Origin: Cristatella mucedo | Lineage: Eukaryota; Bryozoa; Phylactolaemata; Cristatellidae | NCBI GenBank assembly: GCA_009760855.2 | Contig: WPIO01000031.1 | Coordinates: 4,209,501-4,273,500 of the forward strand | DNA length: 64,000 bases | Direction of reading: 5' to 3' | Shown: one piece after another, positions 1 through 11,990 of the stretch | Position numbering within the stretch: the first letter of the stretch is position 1 | How the letters are laid out: every line of letters starts with the position of its first letter | Position numbers and translations under genes: made by a program | The notes under the pieces: model-generated | What the model was told of the DNA's origin: nothing | The model's database searches: none | The model's input: the letters and a program-made list of their open reading frames with translations, nothing else

Positions 1-1186
1 TCTTTTTCGCGCTTCGGACTGCTCTTCATTGTCTCTGCTTTCATTGATGAGCCACGATCGGTCGCACGAAACGGAGCGGAAGTAGCTACTTGAACGGAGT
101 GAAGCCCTGCGTTACAGCTCAGGCTTAAAGGAAAACGTCAAAGTAAATACGCTATTCAAACAGGTTAAGATGGTGGGTTATATCCGTCGGGCTCTATCCA
201 AGTCTAGCGGGTTATTCAGCAGATCTTGCATTAACACTAATAGCTCGTACCACTACAAGCGATTTCCCCCTGCAGCGGCATTTGGTTTGCGTCCGATTCA
301 GTGAACTTCCACCTGACTACGACGCTCTACGTGAGGAAGACCGCAGGAGTCGCCGATTCCCGTTATTTAGCGAGTGACGGTGCAGAGTATCAGCAGCAAC
401 GTTAGCAGATATTTATGTGGCTGGAGTCCAACTCCGTGTCTAAACTAAAGGTGTTTAATTTCCAGCGTTTTGGCCTTAAGAAGCCAAAGATCGGCCGTTT
501 TGTTACTTTCGCATTCTTTGACATTTTATGGAATTTGTTTCTCTCAAGATCATTAGAAAAATGAGTCCATTTTTATGGTAAGTTAATGCGAGCAAGCACC
601 AACTTGCTGGTTGACATGAATCGCCGATTGCGGATGTGGGTAAAACCTCAACTTGTTGGCTATGACGAAGCATAACAGCACATTTCACCTTTAAACGGAT
701 GGCCGGAGGCATTTGTTCGTTCATCACCATCACCTAGGGGCTTCGGTCTCAAAACTTTCTCGCCGGTGAGACCTTAGCCTCTTAATAAGTGGCCTCGGGA
801 GGCTAACGCTGCCCTTCGGCTCCGTTGGGCCGCACAACATCGAAGAGCTTTCTGGACAGCGAGTCTTGAAGGATTTCCTTCAGTTTCATACTCTAGTAGG
901 AGCGAGAGCTTACCCAATGAACGTCGGGCCTGTAAAATTGGTCCGGTTCGAGCATCGTTCGCTTGTAATGTGTGTACGATGTGAAGAACTCGCATGCTCT
1001 CCGGCCCAGTTTTCGCTGCGGCACGATCTGTGGGGCGTCCAAGCGCCTCTGTGCATCCTGTAGGGGAAGAGCAGGCCGAGTGGTTTGGGCTGCCTTAAAC
1101 ATGCGCCTCTCTTACCGGTGTCGAGAGGTCCACTCATGCAGCTGGGTCGAGCATTCGCTTGAAAAAAAGACTGCACTGCTTTACCT
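1..1186. other. unannotated stretch
   Basis: No exon, repeat family member or RNA gene could be recognised. Short ORFs on both strands lack convincing codon-like composition and splice borders. Confidence 0.4.
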
Positions 1187-1290
1187 ATTGAAGGAGAGAG
1201 AAAGAGAAGAAGAGAAAGAGGGAAATAGACAGAGCGACAGAAAAAGAGAGAGGGAGGGATAGAGAGAGACGGAGAGAGAGAGGAGCGAGA

Positions 1291-1354
<64 letters not shown>

Positions 1355-1363
1355 AGAGACACC

Positions 1364-1412
<49 letters not shown>

Positions 1413-1480
1413 GAGACATAAAGACAGAGAGAGAGAGAGAGACGTAAAGACAAAGAGATGAGAGAGACAGAGAGAGAAGC
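1187..1480. repeat. purine (GA)n microsatellite cluster
   Basis: Nearly 300 bases are almost all A and G on the plus strand. The longest pure GA runs lie around 1,299-1,351 and 1,370-1,409, separated by slightly degenerate blocks. The Ser/Leu-rich and Arg/Glu-rich ORFs read through it are artefacts of the repeat. Confidence 0.95.
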
Positions 1481-2295
1481 TGAGCAGCGGCAGCAGGCGT
1501 CTCACTAATCGGTAAGATAGGCTTTCGACACTTTCGCGCCGGCATGCGAGTGCCTGGGAGCATGCATCATCGACGTGCTCACCAACCATGCTCCCAGTGT
1601 GAAGTCGAAATAAATCGGCGCTCTGTGACACCCTGGCTCCGAGCTTTTCCGGCACCGTTCCTGGAATAGGCAGTCTCTCGACTCACGCCATGATATTAAA
1701 TTCCAGCATTTCGTCTAAACATTTTCGCTGCACGGCACTAGCAAAAATCAAGAATTGCCGCATCTTTTTATTCTTAATCCTTCAACCACTCAACTCTTGG
1801 CTGTGGACTCATATGCAAGCAAGTCCCTAAGACAGGCCTAAATGCTTCATAGCATGATTTTCAGCTGTGCTATCTTGCTAGACAAGCTTGGCTTTTCAAA
1901 TTCCTAAAGTCGGTTCCAGGTTTCATGCGGCTTCTGACAATGCGCCCTGGTGCAGTAATTGAGTCCAGTAGCAACTCATAGGGTGGGCCATACTTTATCT
2001 AAGGGCTTATAGAGACATGCTTAAAATAGATACCGCCGTTAATACCGCTGTCAATAATTTATGCCTTGCCTAGGATTATGATGACTGCGTCGTTCTCTTG
2101 AAATTATAATTTGCATGCATGATAGATTATTACAATGCTACCGAAGTGCCTGAATAATACTTTGCTCTCTCATTACATTATATTCATAGAAAAACAAAAT
2201 TGAAATTCGACAGCAAATTTCAGCCAGGCTTATCTACACAGTAACTTGGTTTGAATCTCCATCTAAAGATTTGAGTGGACCAATGTAATGTAATG
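1481..2295. other. unannotated stretch
   Basis: AT-richer sequence with no supported exon. It ends at the AAT-repeat tail of the LINE fragment that follows. Confidence 0.4.
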
Positions 2296-3285
2296 AAAAT
2301 AATAATAATAATAATAACGCACTTGATAAGCGCCCTCACTGAACTCAATCTCTCTCTATCTCTCTCTCTAGGCGCTTTACATTTGCTGCAAAGGGAAATG
2401 CAATTGAATGGTGAGTGATATCATGCTTGATAAACAAGCAAAATGAATAACATGGTTAGGGATTACATGCACAGGGTCAGCATGCCAATGTGGTTACTGG
2501 CAGCATGCACAGTGTCAGCACGCATAAGTACATGAAGGACGAATCACAGCAACCCACTAAATGCTGTCCACAATAGGTGCGTTTTAAGTTCTTTTTAAAT
2601 GAGGTCAGGTCAGGGGATGTTCTGACGCAGGTCGGGAGGGAGTTCCAGGCTTTGGGAGCATACGAACTAAATGCACGGTCTCCAAAAGATTTAAGGTTTT
2701 TACGGGGTATTCGTAGACTGTTGGATTCCGAAAAGCGTAAGGTACGATGCTTGGCCTGATGGGGGAGTTGATCTGAGAGATAGGCTGGAGCCACAGAATG
2801 AAGGGACCTAAAAGTGAGCGACAAACTTTGAAGCCGATCCGTTACTTGACTGGTAGCCAGTGCTGGTCGGCGAGAAGCGGTGTAATGTGGCAACAGCGAC
2901 GCTCACGACAGACAAGCCTAGCTGCAGAGTTTTGCACCAGCTGCAATTGCCTGATCGCACATGCTGGTAGGCCAGTAAGCAGTGAGTTGCAGAAGTCGAG
3001 ACGGGATGTCACGAATGCACGGACCAACTTGGACGTGGTATCCTTATCTAAACAAGCCCGAATTTTAGCAATGTTATGCAGCTGAAAATAGGCAGATTTG
3101 ACTGTGGAGCTGATATGGTCGTCTAACGAGAGGTCGCTTTGGAATATGACACCTAGATTTCGAGCTGATTCAAAAGAAGACATGCTGGCAGAGCCAATTT
3201 TGAGCGTCAGCCTTTCCTGTTTGTGAATCACACTGGGTTTGCCCATAACTAGTAAGTTAGTTTTATCATCGCTTAGTTTTAGAAG
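2296..3285 (-). mobile_element. LINE-1 (CR1/L2-like) 3' fragment
   Basis: Read on the minus strand, this is the C-terminal part of a non-LTR reverse transcriptase followed by its 3' UTR. Visible family marks are a RLDFCNSLLTGLP motif, then LQLVQNSAARLVCRE, a HITPLLADQHWLPV block and FSSYAPKAWNSLPT. The 3' tail is a conserved AGCGCCT...AGAGATTGAGTTCTCT segment ending in AAT/ATT repeats at about 2,300-2,318. The 5' end breaks off at about 3,285, just after the codons for KLSDDKTNLLVMGKPS. It is nearly identical to the larger copy at 59,757-60,948. Frameshifts split the ORF, so it is a dead copy. Confidence 0.93.
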
Positions 3286-4058
3286 ATATCAACGTGGTCC
3301 AAAACCTAGAAACACCACTAAACACAAGATGCTATATGCATGTACACCCTGGTAACTGATCCGGGTACCAGATTTCTAGCTCTGTTTATGATGGTTGGGT
3401 CTTATTATAGGTATTACGGGCATGTAGGTCAAAGGGCTTTTGTTTCGAAATTAGAGCAGATTTAGAGACTCGTCCGTGGCTAGGCACGTCTTTATCGTAG
3501 ATCTTTGTAAGTCATTTGACAATTGTAAGCTAAATTAAATAAATGTACAGAAGTATGTTTGCTGACTAAGCACAAGGCGAGCCTAAAGATAGGAGCTGAC
3601 AGTTAACGGATACAAATTTCGACCCCAACACGGCGGCCACTTTCCTCGTATTGCAGTTATTATTTGATGAAACGTAAGCCACAAATACCTGTCGTTAGCA
3701 TCTTTACTTATCGTACATGCAGTGGAAAAAGCACAGCCCCAAGTCACAGCGGTAATAGACGGTTTTAGACACCCCACGACCGCAGCGGAAGACGATTCTT
3801 CAACGCTTCAATACACGTTGCCGAGGGTTAATTTCCTGAATCGACGAAGACACGAGAGCTCCGGCAGTTCACGAAATTCGCCGATAAAGCTACTCCACCC
3901 ATTTTTCGCCCCAACGTAATGACTCGTGGTGCAAAACTGATCTGCACATCTGCCAAGGCAATGCAGGCTCACACGTGCACGCCTACCTCTGCATGGGCAA
4001 TCAAAGTCACGCACTCGTACGGATATACACATGCAAACGCAAATATTCACTCAAATGC
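3286..4058. other. unannotated stretch
   Basis: No recognisable gene or repeat family. Small ORFs overlap on both strands with no splice-site support. Confidence 0.35.
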
Positions 4059-4059
4059 A

Positions 4060-4330
4060 TACATGCGCTGCCTAATAGTTATACTCTCAAGCTGGAAGAC
4101 TTCACCCTAAAGATTTGTATATCATCACTTCCAATGACGTCAGTCCATAATCTGGAAGTGCTACTTCGCAACGACATCTCATTGATGAGCCCAGTACCAC
4201 TGACAAGCAGGCCCACTTTCAGCTACGGGAACATCGCGAAAATGCAGGCTTTCTTAGACAAGACATTGCGACAGCCAAAGCAGCTCTTACGTTTGTGGCA
4301 TCGAGTCTAGATTACTGTAATTCTTTCTTT
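4060..4330 (+). mobile_element. LINE-3 RT-thumb fragment
   Basis: The plus frame reads a block like GNIAKMQAFLDK followed, after a frameshift, by a SLDYCNSFF-like motif. Both are hallmarks of the region after the RT catalytic core in CR1/L2-type LINEs. It is a short internal fragment without a 3' tail. Confidence 0.7.
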
Positions 4331-4339
4331 CACGATTTC

Positions 4340-4632
4340 TCGCCTTTAATTGAGTCGGATGATGACAACTTAGAAGGGTCGAAGGATAGATAGAGCTGAG
4401 TTTCATGGTTGTAGAAGCAAGACAAGATTGAAAATGCTTGAAAATGCCTGAAAATGCAAGTGCTTGAAAATGACATCGCATCGAGCAGGGGAAGAGTTCG
4501 CGTAATGAAAAGACGAGAACGACCGAACCCCGAGGGGCCCAGTACTCTAAGCACGTGCGAAGTCAGAAGGATTGAAGACAGCCGGGTACGTGTACACCTG
4601 ATACATAGCTCACTGAGGTAGGACCTAACCAA
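4340..4632 (-). mobile_element. LINE-3 RT fragment, opposite orientation
   Basis: The minus frame begins MVRSYLSELC and ends ETQLYLSFDPS, corresponding to the FRSYLS and ADDTQLY-flanking parts of a LINE reverse transcriptase. The middle is rearranged, and around 4,430-4,470 there are three direct repeats of a CTTGAAAATG-like unit. It sits about 10 bases from the oppositely oriented fragment at 4,060-4,330. Confidence 0.65.
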
Positions 4633-5046
4633 TTTTACGACTGTGCAAGTGATACCTAATCATCTCGAAAAGCGTTCCACGGTAATCGATCACGGTCAAT
4701 AGATCTAACAGAACTAGCAGGGGAACCATATCCTGATAAAAATACATAATGCAGCACTTAGTGAAACTGAGGTCAGTTGCCAAGCTAAAAAATATTACAA
4801 TGGAAGAAGCACCAGCACGGAGCAAAAGATAACACTGAAGCGAAACAGGGACTGCAGCATCATGCTACTGAGCCCGGCCTTGTGGAAATAGCTAGGCCAG
4901 CAGCAGCCAGTGGATGGGTTTCACTGAGCACGTTGAATGAGATATCGTACGTGTTTGTCACGTATACAAGAAGGTTCTATCTAATACTCTTCTGTGAGAA
5001 ATCGTGAAATTAAACAGGGAGCAGCACCGGTAAATGGCAGCAAGAC

Positions 5047-5109
5047 CTGTTGCCTGTATGAAGCTAGCATCCGTTCTTGCATTGCGGTCACGTTCCTTAG
5101 TTGAAGGAC
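5047..5109 (-). pseudogene. orphan stalk exon of collagen-like gene, copy A
   Basis: On the minus strand this 63-nt, 21-codon block reads VLQLRNVTAMQERMLASYRQ plus Q. It is preceded by AAG and followed by GTCTTG, so it could be an exon bounded by AG/GT in phase 0 at both ends. It is identical in translation to the copy B exon at 14,005-14,067. It matches 14 of 22 positions, counting one flanking residue, of the copy C exon at 35,316-35,378. The N-glycosylation sequon (NVT/NLT) is shared by all three. No other exon of copy A is visible in the window, and LINE debris lies where the next exon should be, so I treat it as a dead remnant. The donor GTCTTG is weak. Confidence 0.65.
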
Positions 5110-6186
5110 CTTAACCGTATTCGTGTGAGCAAAGTACATCAGTAGCATAGGCCGCACGAACGCAACGCCTGCATGCACACCTAGAGATCTGTGATTTCTA
5201 TGGTTCTATGGAGCAGCACACTCGCCCTTGCTTTTCGCGGAATCGGAATGACTTGGTTTCACTCATCAACCATAATCCTGGCTGCATCTGAGTTTTTCTG
5301 ACACAGCTCGTAAAACGAGCAGTGCTCTTCGAATAATATTCGTACTGAAGTACTCGTGGAGCATTTCCGGCATTTCTGCGTATACAGTGCGTTCTTAAAA
5401 GCATTATCTAGGGTCGGAGAAAGACTGTAAGTGGGGTAAGCGATGCCTCACAGCTGGAAGACAAGGCAGCTGTACAAGGCAGTCATAGCTCATACTTTGG
5501 GCTGAACCAACATTGGATTAACAATCAGCCTCGGCACCAAGCATTTCTGCCATCAAGAACTCGATTGGACCATGTTGCTACTTTTTGATTGGATTAACTA
5601 AGAAGCAAACTCAGCCATCCCGTGTTTTCTCCTTTTCAGAGTTGGATAAAACATTGAATCCAGTCGCTAGTCAGACAGATGCACCATTCCTACTGCCGTT
5701 ACTTATCAAAACATTACATTTGTGTTCAGTTAATCAGGAGCAGAGCCTGGGTTTAAATCTAAGGGCAATACCCAAAAAAATTGTATATCAATCCATATTA
5801 CTGCCTATTAAATAAGAGAGCGTTTTTATTGCCTTCCGGCCTCAATATCGAAGCGTCGTATGAAGGTGGAAAAAACTCCCGTGTTTATCCCTGGTCCAAA
5901 ATTGTGCTGATTTTCTGAAGGGCGGATCGTATAGCGAGGATAGTAGCTGAAGAGTTCTAGCCGTTTCATAGAGCACTAAGCCAATCATAGTCTGGTGAAG
6001 TCTCAGCCGGTAATAGTTTTAACATTTGTTAAGCCATCACAGCGATCGTTAGCAATCAGTAGCAATCTTATTTTTTGAGAAACCAAGTTATTCTTTTTAG
6101 ATAAGTTTGTGTTTTCATCTAAGCGTTGAGGTTTCGCGATATCTCGTCTGCAAATTAGAATACTGATTTCTTTTTTTAAAGTTAAA

Positions 6187-6340
6187 ACAAGTCTAGTTTT
6201 GCCCAGTGGTTAAGCAGCTCACCTCGACCAAGGACAACATGAATGTATATGATAGCGGAGGTTGTAGGCTCGAGCCCGGTGGCATATGTGAGGCGCCTAA
6301 ATAGATATCAGGTTCTATTACGACCCTATACCATTGAAAT
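6187..6340 (+). mobile_element. SINE-A (tRNA-derived SINE with LINE-1-like tail)
   Basis: An A-box-like region (TGCCCAGTGGTTAAGC) and a B-box-like GGCTCGAGCCC are followed by GCATATGTGAGGCGCCTAAATAGA and a decayed 3' tail. It is followed by a TA microsatellite. Confidence 0.8.
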
Positions 6341-6364
6341 ATATATATATATATATATATATAT
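6340..6364. repeat. (TA)n microsatellite
   Basis: Pure alternating TA directly after a SINE-A tail. The same arrangement recurs after the SINE-A at 14,996. Confidence 0.9.
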
Positions 6365-6448
6365 ACAAATTAAATCATCTTTAATTTTACATATCTGTAT
6401 AGTACTTACAACTTTCTTTAACACATCGGTATAGTGCTTAGAAAGAGA

Positions 6449-6960
6449 TCTCCCAGTCTAAGAAAATTACATGCCCTATAGACCATGTACCTAGTGTATG
6501 ATCCAGAGATCTGCTGCTGCCACGAATAACTGGCATCAAAATATGCCCTTAACCTCAGGTCTTTTCCCTGCACCGTTTGATAAAGCTGTTGTTAGCATGC
6601 TCGTTAAGAATGGAGCACTAGACCAGGAGAACTTGGGAAACTTCCATCCGGCTTAGTGCTGTCTTTTAGGTCATCCATTCTCGTGCTCCAGCTTACCTAT
6701 CCGAAGCGCTTTTCAATTAGGCCAAGATTTGTGCAGCCCGCTCTTCTGACTCAAACTGTTTGCATGCGACTCTCTTCGACTTCGAATAAGCTGAAAACGC
6801 ATCTCCTCACTCACGCTTCCTCTTCCTCGCCTGCTTCCGGTCCTGGTGAAGTGTGCTGCGTGCTTATGACATGCTTTGTTCACAGCACATGGTAAGTGCC
6901 TAGAAAGAGATTTCGTTTCTCACAGGGACTATGTTAAGCAACTACTCTGCATCAACCATT
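6449..6960 (+). mobile_element. LINE-3 fragment with internal deletion
   Basis: The start reads PLTSGLFPAPFDKAVVSMLV, an RT N-terminal motif. The sequence then jumps to the C-terminal FRSSILVLQLTYP region and the 3' UTR, so most of the RT is missing. The same deletion junction is present in the partner copy at 26,870-27,500. This copy additionally lacks about 120 bases near 6,783 that the partner keeps. Confidence 0.8.
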
Positions 6961-7006
6961 CCCTAATTTTAGACAGGGATCGAACGTGATAGATAGCTGT
7001 GGAAGC

Positions 7007-7168
7007 AGTCTTCTTAGGCTAAATGTAAGCTGCTTTTGACAGTATATTTTATATTTCAGCACGACAGCCTTAACGGCTATCATCACCGCTTTCAACGATC
7101 TATAGAGGATTTCCTGCTGCAGATCTCGAACCCACGACCTACGTGGGCCTAACCGATGGGCTAATACC
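7007..7168 (-). mobile_element. SINE-B
   Basis: The plus strand shows the reverse complement of a tRNA-like B box (TCTCGAACCCACGACC) followed by an A-box-like GGGCCTAACC. To the left is the family body CTTAACGGCTATCATCACCGCTTTC. The orientation is therefore minus. It is shared with 27,553-27,712. Confidence 0.75.
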
Positions 7169-7199
7169 AAGTAAGCTTACAGCCTGTCAGCAGCAGTCA

Positions 7200-9250
7200 C
7201 GCTACTTATAGCCCCATATTACCGGACGATTACTTTGCCTTACAGCTAAAGTTTGCGTTTTAAGGTCACGTTAAGGCATTAGGTAAGAGTATAAGGACAA
7301 TGCGAGCATTCAACACACAATTACCAGAAGTGGAACTGCAGGTCTAGTTCTTCGTTAGGCTTTATAGTGCCTCGTAACTCAATCAGTTGCTACCAGTTAT
7401 ATACACAACTCATAGGCGATAAGTGTTCAATATATATGCAGCTCGGCGAGCGAGAATTGCTTGCTGTGACTGGCAGGTCAAACCGATGAAGGGCATATAA
7501 AATGGCACACTAGAGAGCGAGTTGGAAGCGTGAGAGGCATCTCGGGTTCTAGAGATCCTTTTTTAAAGAGTGCATCTGAGCTTTTAAGAGTTACTCTATC
7601 GCTTTCCTTTTAAAAAGATGGCCGTTTTACTAGTAATGTAACTCACTGAAAGTCAAAAAACATTAAACTATGTATAGGGAAAGACTAATTAAAATTTAAA
7701 ATACAAGCACTTTGTATATAAGTTGAACTAATGCGCTTGATGATTGAAATCTTTGATGGATTTGATGGTTTCGCTCGCAGACTGTTGACAAACCCTGAAG
7801 CATACGTGTGCTCGATACCGTGTCCTCTGTTGACGACGCGTAGCGGCTTCCGGCTTCCGCTCCAGCGTTGAAAACCGTGTGCTCGTGGCCCCGAAAGTCG
7901 GTCAGACAGCTTCCACGAGTGCTTGCCGTTGTCTCTGCTTCAGGCCATTGATAACGGTTTGCAGTTTCCCATGCGCATGCGAAGGCTGCAGGCTGAGAGG
8001 CCACGCAGAGCGGTCGTCTGCTGGCTGCTCATGCAGCCTCCGTCTGATGTATTCGCTCCTCGCTCGCTGCGAATTCAACACGTACCAACATACCCCTAGG
8101 CAGTACTTGACAGGCAAACCTACTTTGAATCGGCTTCGTCAAATTTATTCAACCACGGAACGCATGTGAAAAATATACAGTTTGTGTAGAAAACGCGAGA
8201 ACAAAGAGGTTGTAGAGGAAGAATCCTAGCATTCAACGACGCAAGTCGTTCGGAACGCAGCACATTACCCGAGGAGTAAGCAACTCTTCGCTTGCCAAGT
8301 ATCGTGCTGACGAATAAGGCCAATAACTGGCGTCTTCTTACAAGAAGTCACCATGCGGCTGCATCAGGCTCTGGCAGGTCACTGCAAGAATGATGGTCAA
8401 GCTCCGGAACGAGTGAACCCAATCAGAATCCGCCTTAGAGCATCTGGCCTTGGCCTTGGTTGCAAATCGTGCGACTGGCGTGTGCTCGGGTCTTTTTGAA
8501 GGTCAGCTCTGGTTGGGACATGACCAGACATACAGCGTGCACATGGGTGGCTGTGTCGTTCCGCCGGTGCCCATACAAGTGCACCTTGCAGAAAAAATTC
8601 GGCGGCATATATGAGCTTTTCGGCTTCGCAGCAGGTCGTTAATCAGGAGCATACAGCCGATTCAGCAGAGGCACCCAAACGCTGACCGGTGCAGCTAGCA
8701 CAGCAGCCTTTCGAGTATACAGTAATAATGCACTAGATTTTTAATAAAGAAAATGCAGTTCCTTCTTTATAATAAGATCTGCGGGCTTTAGCATTACAGT
8801 AACAGAGTGATATCAATCTAGCCCGTCCAAGTTAAATAAGTTTTATTAATTTTATTTAATAATAATATAATAACAGTAAAAAATTGTTAAATAATTTTTG
8901 CAAGCGCGAGTACAGGTTCGTCTTGCTCTGTATGTGTACAGAGATACACGAACCCACCCGTTTTGCGTTTCTAAACTCATCTGACAGTTCAGCTGCACTA
9001 GTAGTCCACCACGATGAGCAACTTCCCAACCGCGATTTTATTAAGTGATTCCCCCACTCCATTTTTATATCGACGCGATTTTTGCCCAAATTTTTGCGTC
9101 TCCTTTCGGCTGTTAAATTGTGAATATTTCGCAAACGACAGGTGATTGTCAATGATTTCCTTTTCTTCCCACTCACAGGGCAAACTTCGACCACAGGAAA
9201 AAGTTTGAGTCAGGCCGTGCTATTTATCCGGTTAATGTCGGTAGTCTAGG
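7200..9250. other. duplicated non-repeat sequence, no exon supported
   Basis: This block is similar to 27,730-29,560. A locally conserved piece in both copies encodes QRQRQALVEA on the minus strand around 7,905-7,940 and 28,150-28,190, but reading frames and splice borders are not shared. I therefore do not call an exon. The block may be intron or intergenic DNA of the collagen-like gene array. Confidence 0.4.
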
Positions 9251-9257
9251 CAGACGA

Positions 9258-9372
9258 TCATTCGGCCGTCTGGGCGATCGAGCTTAACGACCAAGGTGAC
9301 GCGCCCGAACTCTGCGGCACATGCTAAGCACCCCGGAAGGCAATTAAGTTCTCTTTGGGCGATATATAAATG
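9258..9372 (+). mobile_element. SINE-A
   Basis: The body GGCGATCGAGCTTAACG is followed by a B-box-like CGCCCGAACTCTGCGGCA and a tail ending GGGCGATATATAAATGAA. The counterpart in the other duplication is at 30,225-30,340. Confidence 0.7.
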
Positions 9373-9399
9373 AAACGCCTTTGCTGCTTACTTCGATTC

Positions 9400-10384
9400 T
9401 CACTAGTTTACCCAGAGCGACGCCGGCACTCCGGCGCGCTGGCTGCTGCAGTCGCTTACTGCTACGGCCTTGGCTGCTCACTTCGCACTCTCGCTTCGTG
9501 AGGCTGCCGAGGCCGCCGGTTGCCACACCCCAAAAAGCAGATTGGGTTTCCAGTACCCTCTAGAGCAGCTCTTCGTGTACGACGGCAGTGCCAAGAAAGA
9601 TAAACAAAAAAAAACAGTTCCCTGTGGTTGCTATACAAGCATCTCATTACTAATGTTATGTAATAACTACTTAGTCCTTTTGGCTTGGTCAAGTCACTGA
9701 CAGTGTACCGATGAAAAAAGCACTATCATATCAATCCGTGAGCTCACAGTGACATATATGCCTCGACTGCAAGTTCATTCACCAACGTCTAATGCTTCTG
9801 ACTGCCGTTTCAGAACCTGGGCAAACATGGTTGAGTGGACACGTTATCGGGAAGGACTTACGAATATTGGTATTTTCCGTTGCCATCTCGCATGCGGTTT
9901 AGCCTCCACGTGGTTACAGAACCAGCATTAGAGCTTACACCGCACGTCGCACTCACGGCACTCATGTTCTACAAGGAATGGCGAAGCAAATGACAGCAGG
10001 CAATGTAAAACGACAGTTCAACTAAGTCTTACTTAGATGCATAGGCACAGTATGGGCAATAAACTCCGAGGAACGAGATGCTTTCAGAGCACGAGGGATC
10101 TTACTAACGGCCAAGCATCAGCTCCACAGTACTACACAGCAGCTGGTATTTCGCTATGCGCATCAAAGATGTATAGAGATGACACTGTTGAGGCACTAAA
10201 TAGGCTGACGTTTAACCCCAAGAATCCACAAGTGGCACAAAGCCATTGAGGGTAGCGCGGCTATGACATGCTAAAAGTAAATATAAACGAAATACTCTAC
10301 CTTCAATACGATCCGAATAAGGGAGCTCGTAGTCCTAAGTCATTTGGCCTGCCTCTCATCGCAAGCCCTCATGTTATTTCAAGT

Positions 10385-10386
<2 letters not shown>
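9400..10386. other. duplicated unique sequence, no exon supported
   Basis: About 1 kb is nearly identical to 31,095-31,990. ORFs here are conserved between copies only because the DNA is young, and no splice borders or domain signatures were seen. Confidence 0.4.

Positions 10387-10461
<75 letters not shown>
10387..10461. repeat. (CT)n(TA)n compound microsatellite
   Basis: About 28 bases of CT repeat pass directly into about 46 bases of TA repeat. The partner array at 31,990-32,066 is shorter and interrupted. Confidence 0.95.
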
Positions 10462-10467
<6 letters not shown>

Positions 10468-10654
10468 CATCTCTATCGATCCTCAGTGAACTTCTGTAGT
10501 TACACACCAAGCCTAGATTAATGCATTTGGAGAGCTATCTTGGATGCCATCAAATCTCTTGCAAACTATGGTAATTACAATACTGACTCTTAGTGATTAG
10601 CCGACTGCCCTGGGCCGTGACTTTATATTGTGTGCTGGTTTGGCGAAGTAAGAA

Positions 10655-10676
10655 GCCTCTCATCGCAAGCCCTCAT

Positions 10677-10726
<50 letters not shown>

Positions 10727-10815
10727 TCTCTATTAACGCAGTTCCGTCTGTCTCGCTCAGTCTCTCTTAGACATTCTCAATCTCTCCCCTTTTGCTCTTG
10801 ACACACGTACACACT
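10655..10815. other. segment inverted relative to the duplicate copy
   Basis: The block starts with GCCTCTCATCGCAAGCCCTC and contains a CT array. Its reverse complement aligns with 32,380-32,535, while both outer flanks align in direct orientation. The GCCTCTCATCGCAAGCC motif also occurs in direct orientation at 10,351. Confidence 0.75.
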
Positions 10816-10824
10816 TTTCATTAC

Positions 10825-11512
10825 TTAATAATAATAAAATAATTGCACACTTGATAAAGCGCCCTCGGAGAACTCAATCTCTTGCTAGGCACTTTACATT
10901 TGCGCAAAGGAAACACGATCAAATGGTTAGTGGCAACATGCTCAATAAACAACAAGAATAACATGGTTAGGGGTGGCATGCAAAGGGTCAGCATACAAGT
11001 GTGGTTTGTGGCAGCATGCAACAGTGTCAGCACGCATAAGCACATACAGATCCAATCACGGGTACCCACTAAATGCTGTGATAAATATGTGCGTTTTTAG
11101 TTTTTTCAATGTGGTCAAGTCAGGCGATGTCGTGAAGCAAGTCGGGAGTGAGTTCCAGGCTTTGGGAGCGTACGAACTAAATGCACGGTCTCCAAAGGAT
11201 TTGAGGTTTATACTAGGTAAACGGTTAGATTCCGAAATGTGACTGGTACGATCCTTAGCCCGGTGGGGCAGTAGATCTGATAGATAGACTGGAGCCAAAG
11301 AATGAAGGGGCCTAAACGTGAGCGACAAAACCTTTAAATCGATGTGTTGCTTGATTGGTAGCCATGGCTAGTCGGCGAGAAGTGGTGTGATGTATCAACT
11401 GCAACACTCACGATAGACAAGCCTAGCTGCAGAGTTTTGCACCAGCTGTAAGCGCCTGATTGCACAGGGCGGTAGACCAACAAGCATTTGACTGCAAGTA
11501 TTTGATCGATAC
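10825..11512 (-). mobile_element. LINE-1 3' fragment
   Basis: The minus frame carries FGDRAFSSYAPKAWNSLPTC and the upstream SLTFRPLHSLAPVYLSDLLP block, with the standard 3' UTR and a TTATTATTA tail at the left end. It is absent from the partner duplication, so it inserted after the duplication or was lost from the partner. Confidence 0.9.
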
Positions 11513-11582
11513 ACATTCCGTATTACTTTCATCCTGATAATTTCCAAGATATATCTTCATCTATATAATTATATACATATAT

Positions 11583-11680
11583 GATTCATTTGTGCAGCAC
11601 CCCAAAGGGAACCTAATCTCTATTCAGGCGCTTCACATATGCCTTGGTGCTCGAGCCCACGACCTCTCTCGGGCGCCCTA
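11583..11680 (-). mobile_element. SINE-A, partial
   Basis: The reverse-complement signature GCGCTTCACATATGCC, and a GCTCGAGCCCACGACC B box, are visible on the plus strand. The 5' part is missing. Confidence 0.7.
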
Positions 11681-11854
11681 TTTCTCTCTCTTTCTCAATC
11701 CTCGATACACTTATATTGCTACCAACCCTAGATTTAAGCCTTCGGAGAGCTATCTTGGATCCATTGAATCTTTTGCTAACTATATTAATTACAATACTTA
11801 CTCTTGATGATAATCCGTCTTAAACTGATCGCCATGGACCGCGACTTAATATTG

Positions 11855-11990
11855 TGCACTGGTTTTGCACTGTGGTTAAGGCGCTCGTCCCGGTCAAGAT
11901 AAATGTATTTGATGACCAAGGACGTGGGCTCGAGCTCCGTGGCATATGTAAAGTGCCTGAATAGAGATTAGGTTCTCTTATTGTGCACGA
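11855..11990 (+). mobile_element. SINE-A
   Basis: A-box-like TGCACTGTGGTTAAGGCGCT, B-box-like GTGGGCTCGAGCTCC, then GCATATGTAAAGTGCCTGAA and AGATTAGGTTCTCTT. It is a near full-length copy. Confidence 0.85.

Larger units (their letters stand above)
4700..6365. repeat. segmental duplication unit, copy A
   Basis: This block repeats at 13,660-15,235 with high similarity. It includes one stalk exon of the collagen-like gene (5,047-5,109), the sequence to about 5,800, a SINE-A insertion and a terminal TA array. The left end abuts LINE-3 material, so copy A lacks the downstream collagen exon that copy B still partly keeps. Confidence 0.85.

Noticed and set aside
1181-1655. Long Ser/Leu-rich minus ORFs
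   Set aside because: They are translations of the GA/CT microsatellite.
6187-6290. tRNA genes at the A/B-box sequences
   Set aside because: All occur inside SINE-A or SINE-B bodies with family tails; none folds as an intact cloverleaf by eye.
6340-6364. CRISPR or other spaced-repeat array
   Set aside because: All tandem repeats here are simple microsatellites without unique spacers, and the genome is eukaryotic.
7902-8117. Minus ORF containing QRQRQALVEA
   Set aside because: The motif is kept in the duplicate, but the frame is stopped in one copy and no splice borders agree.
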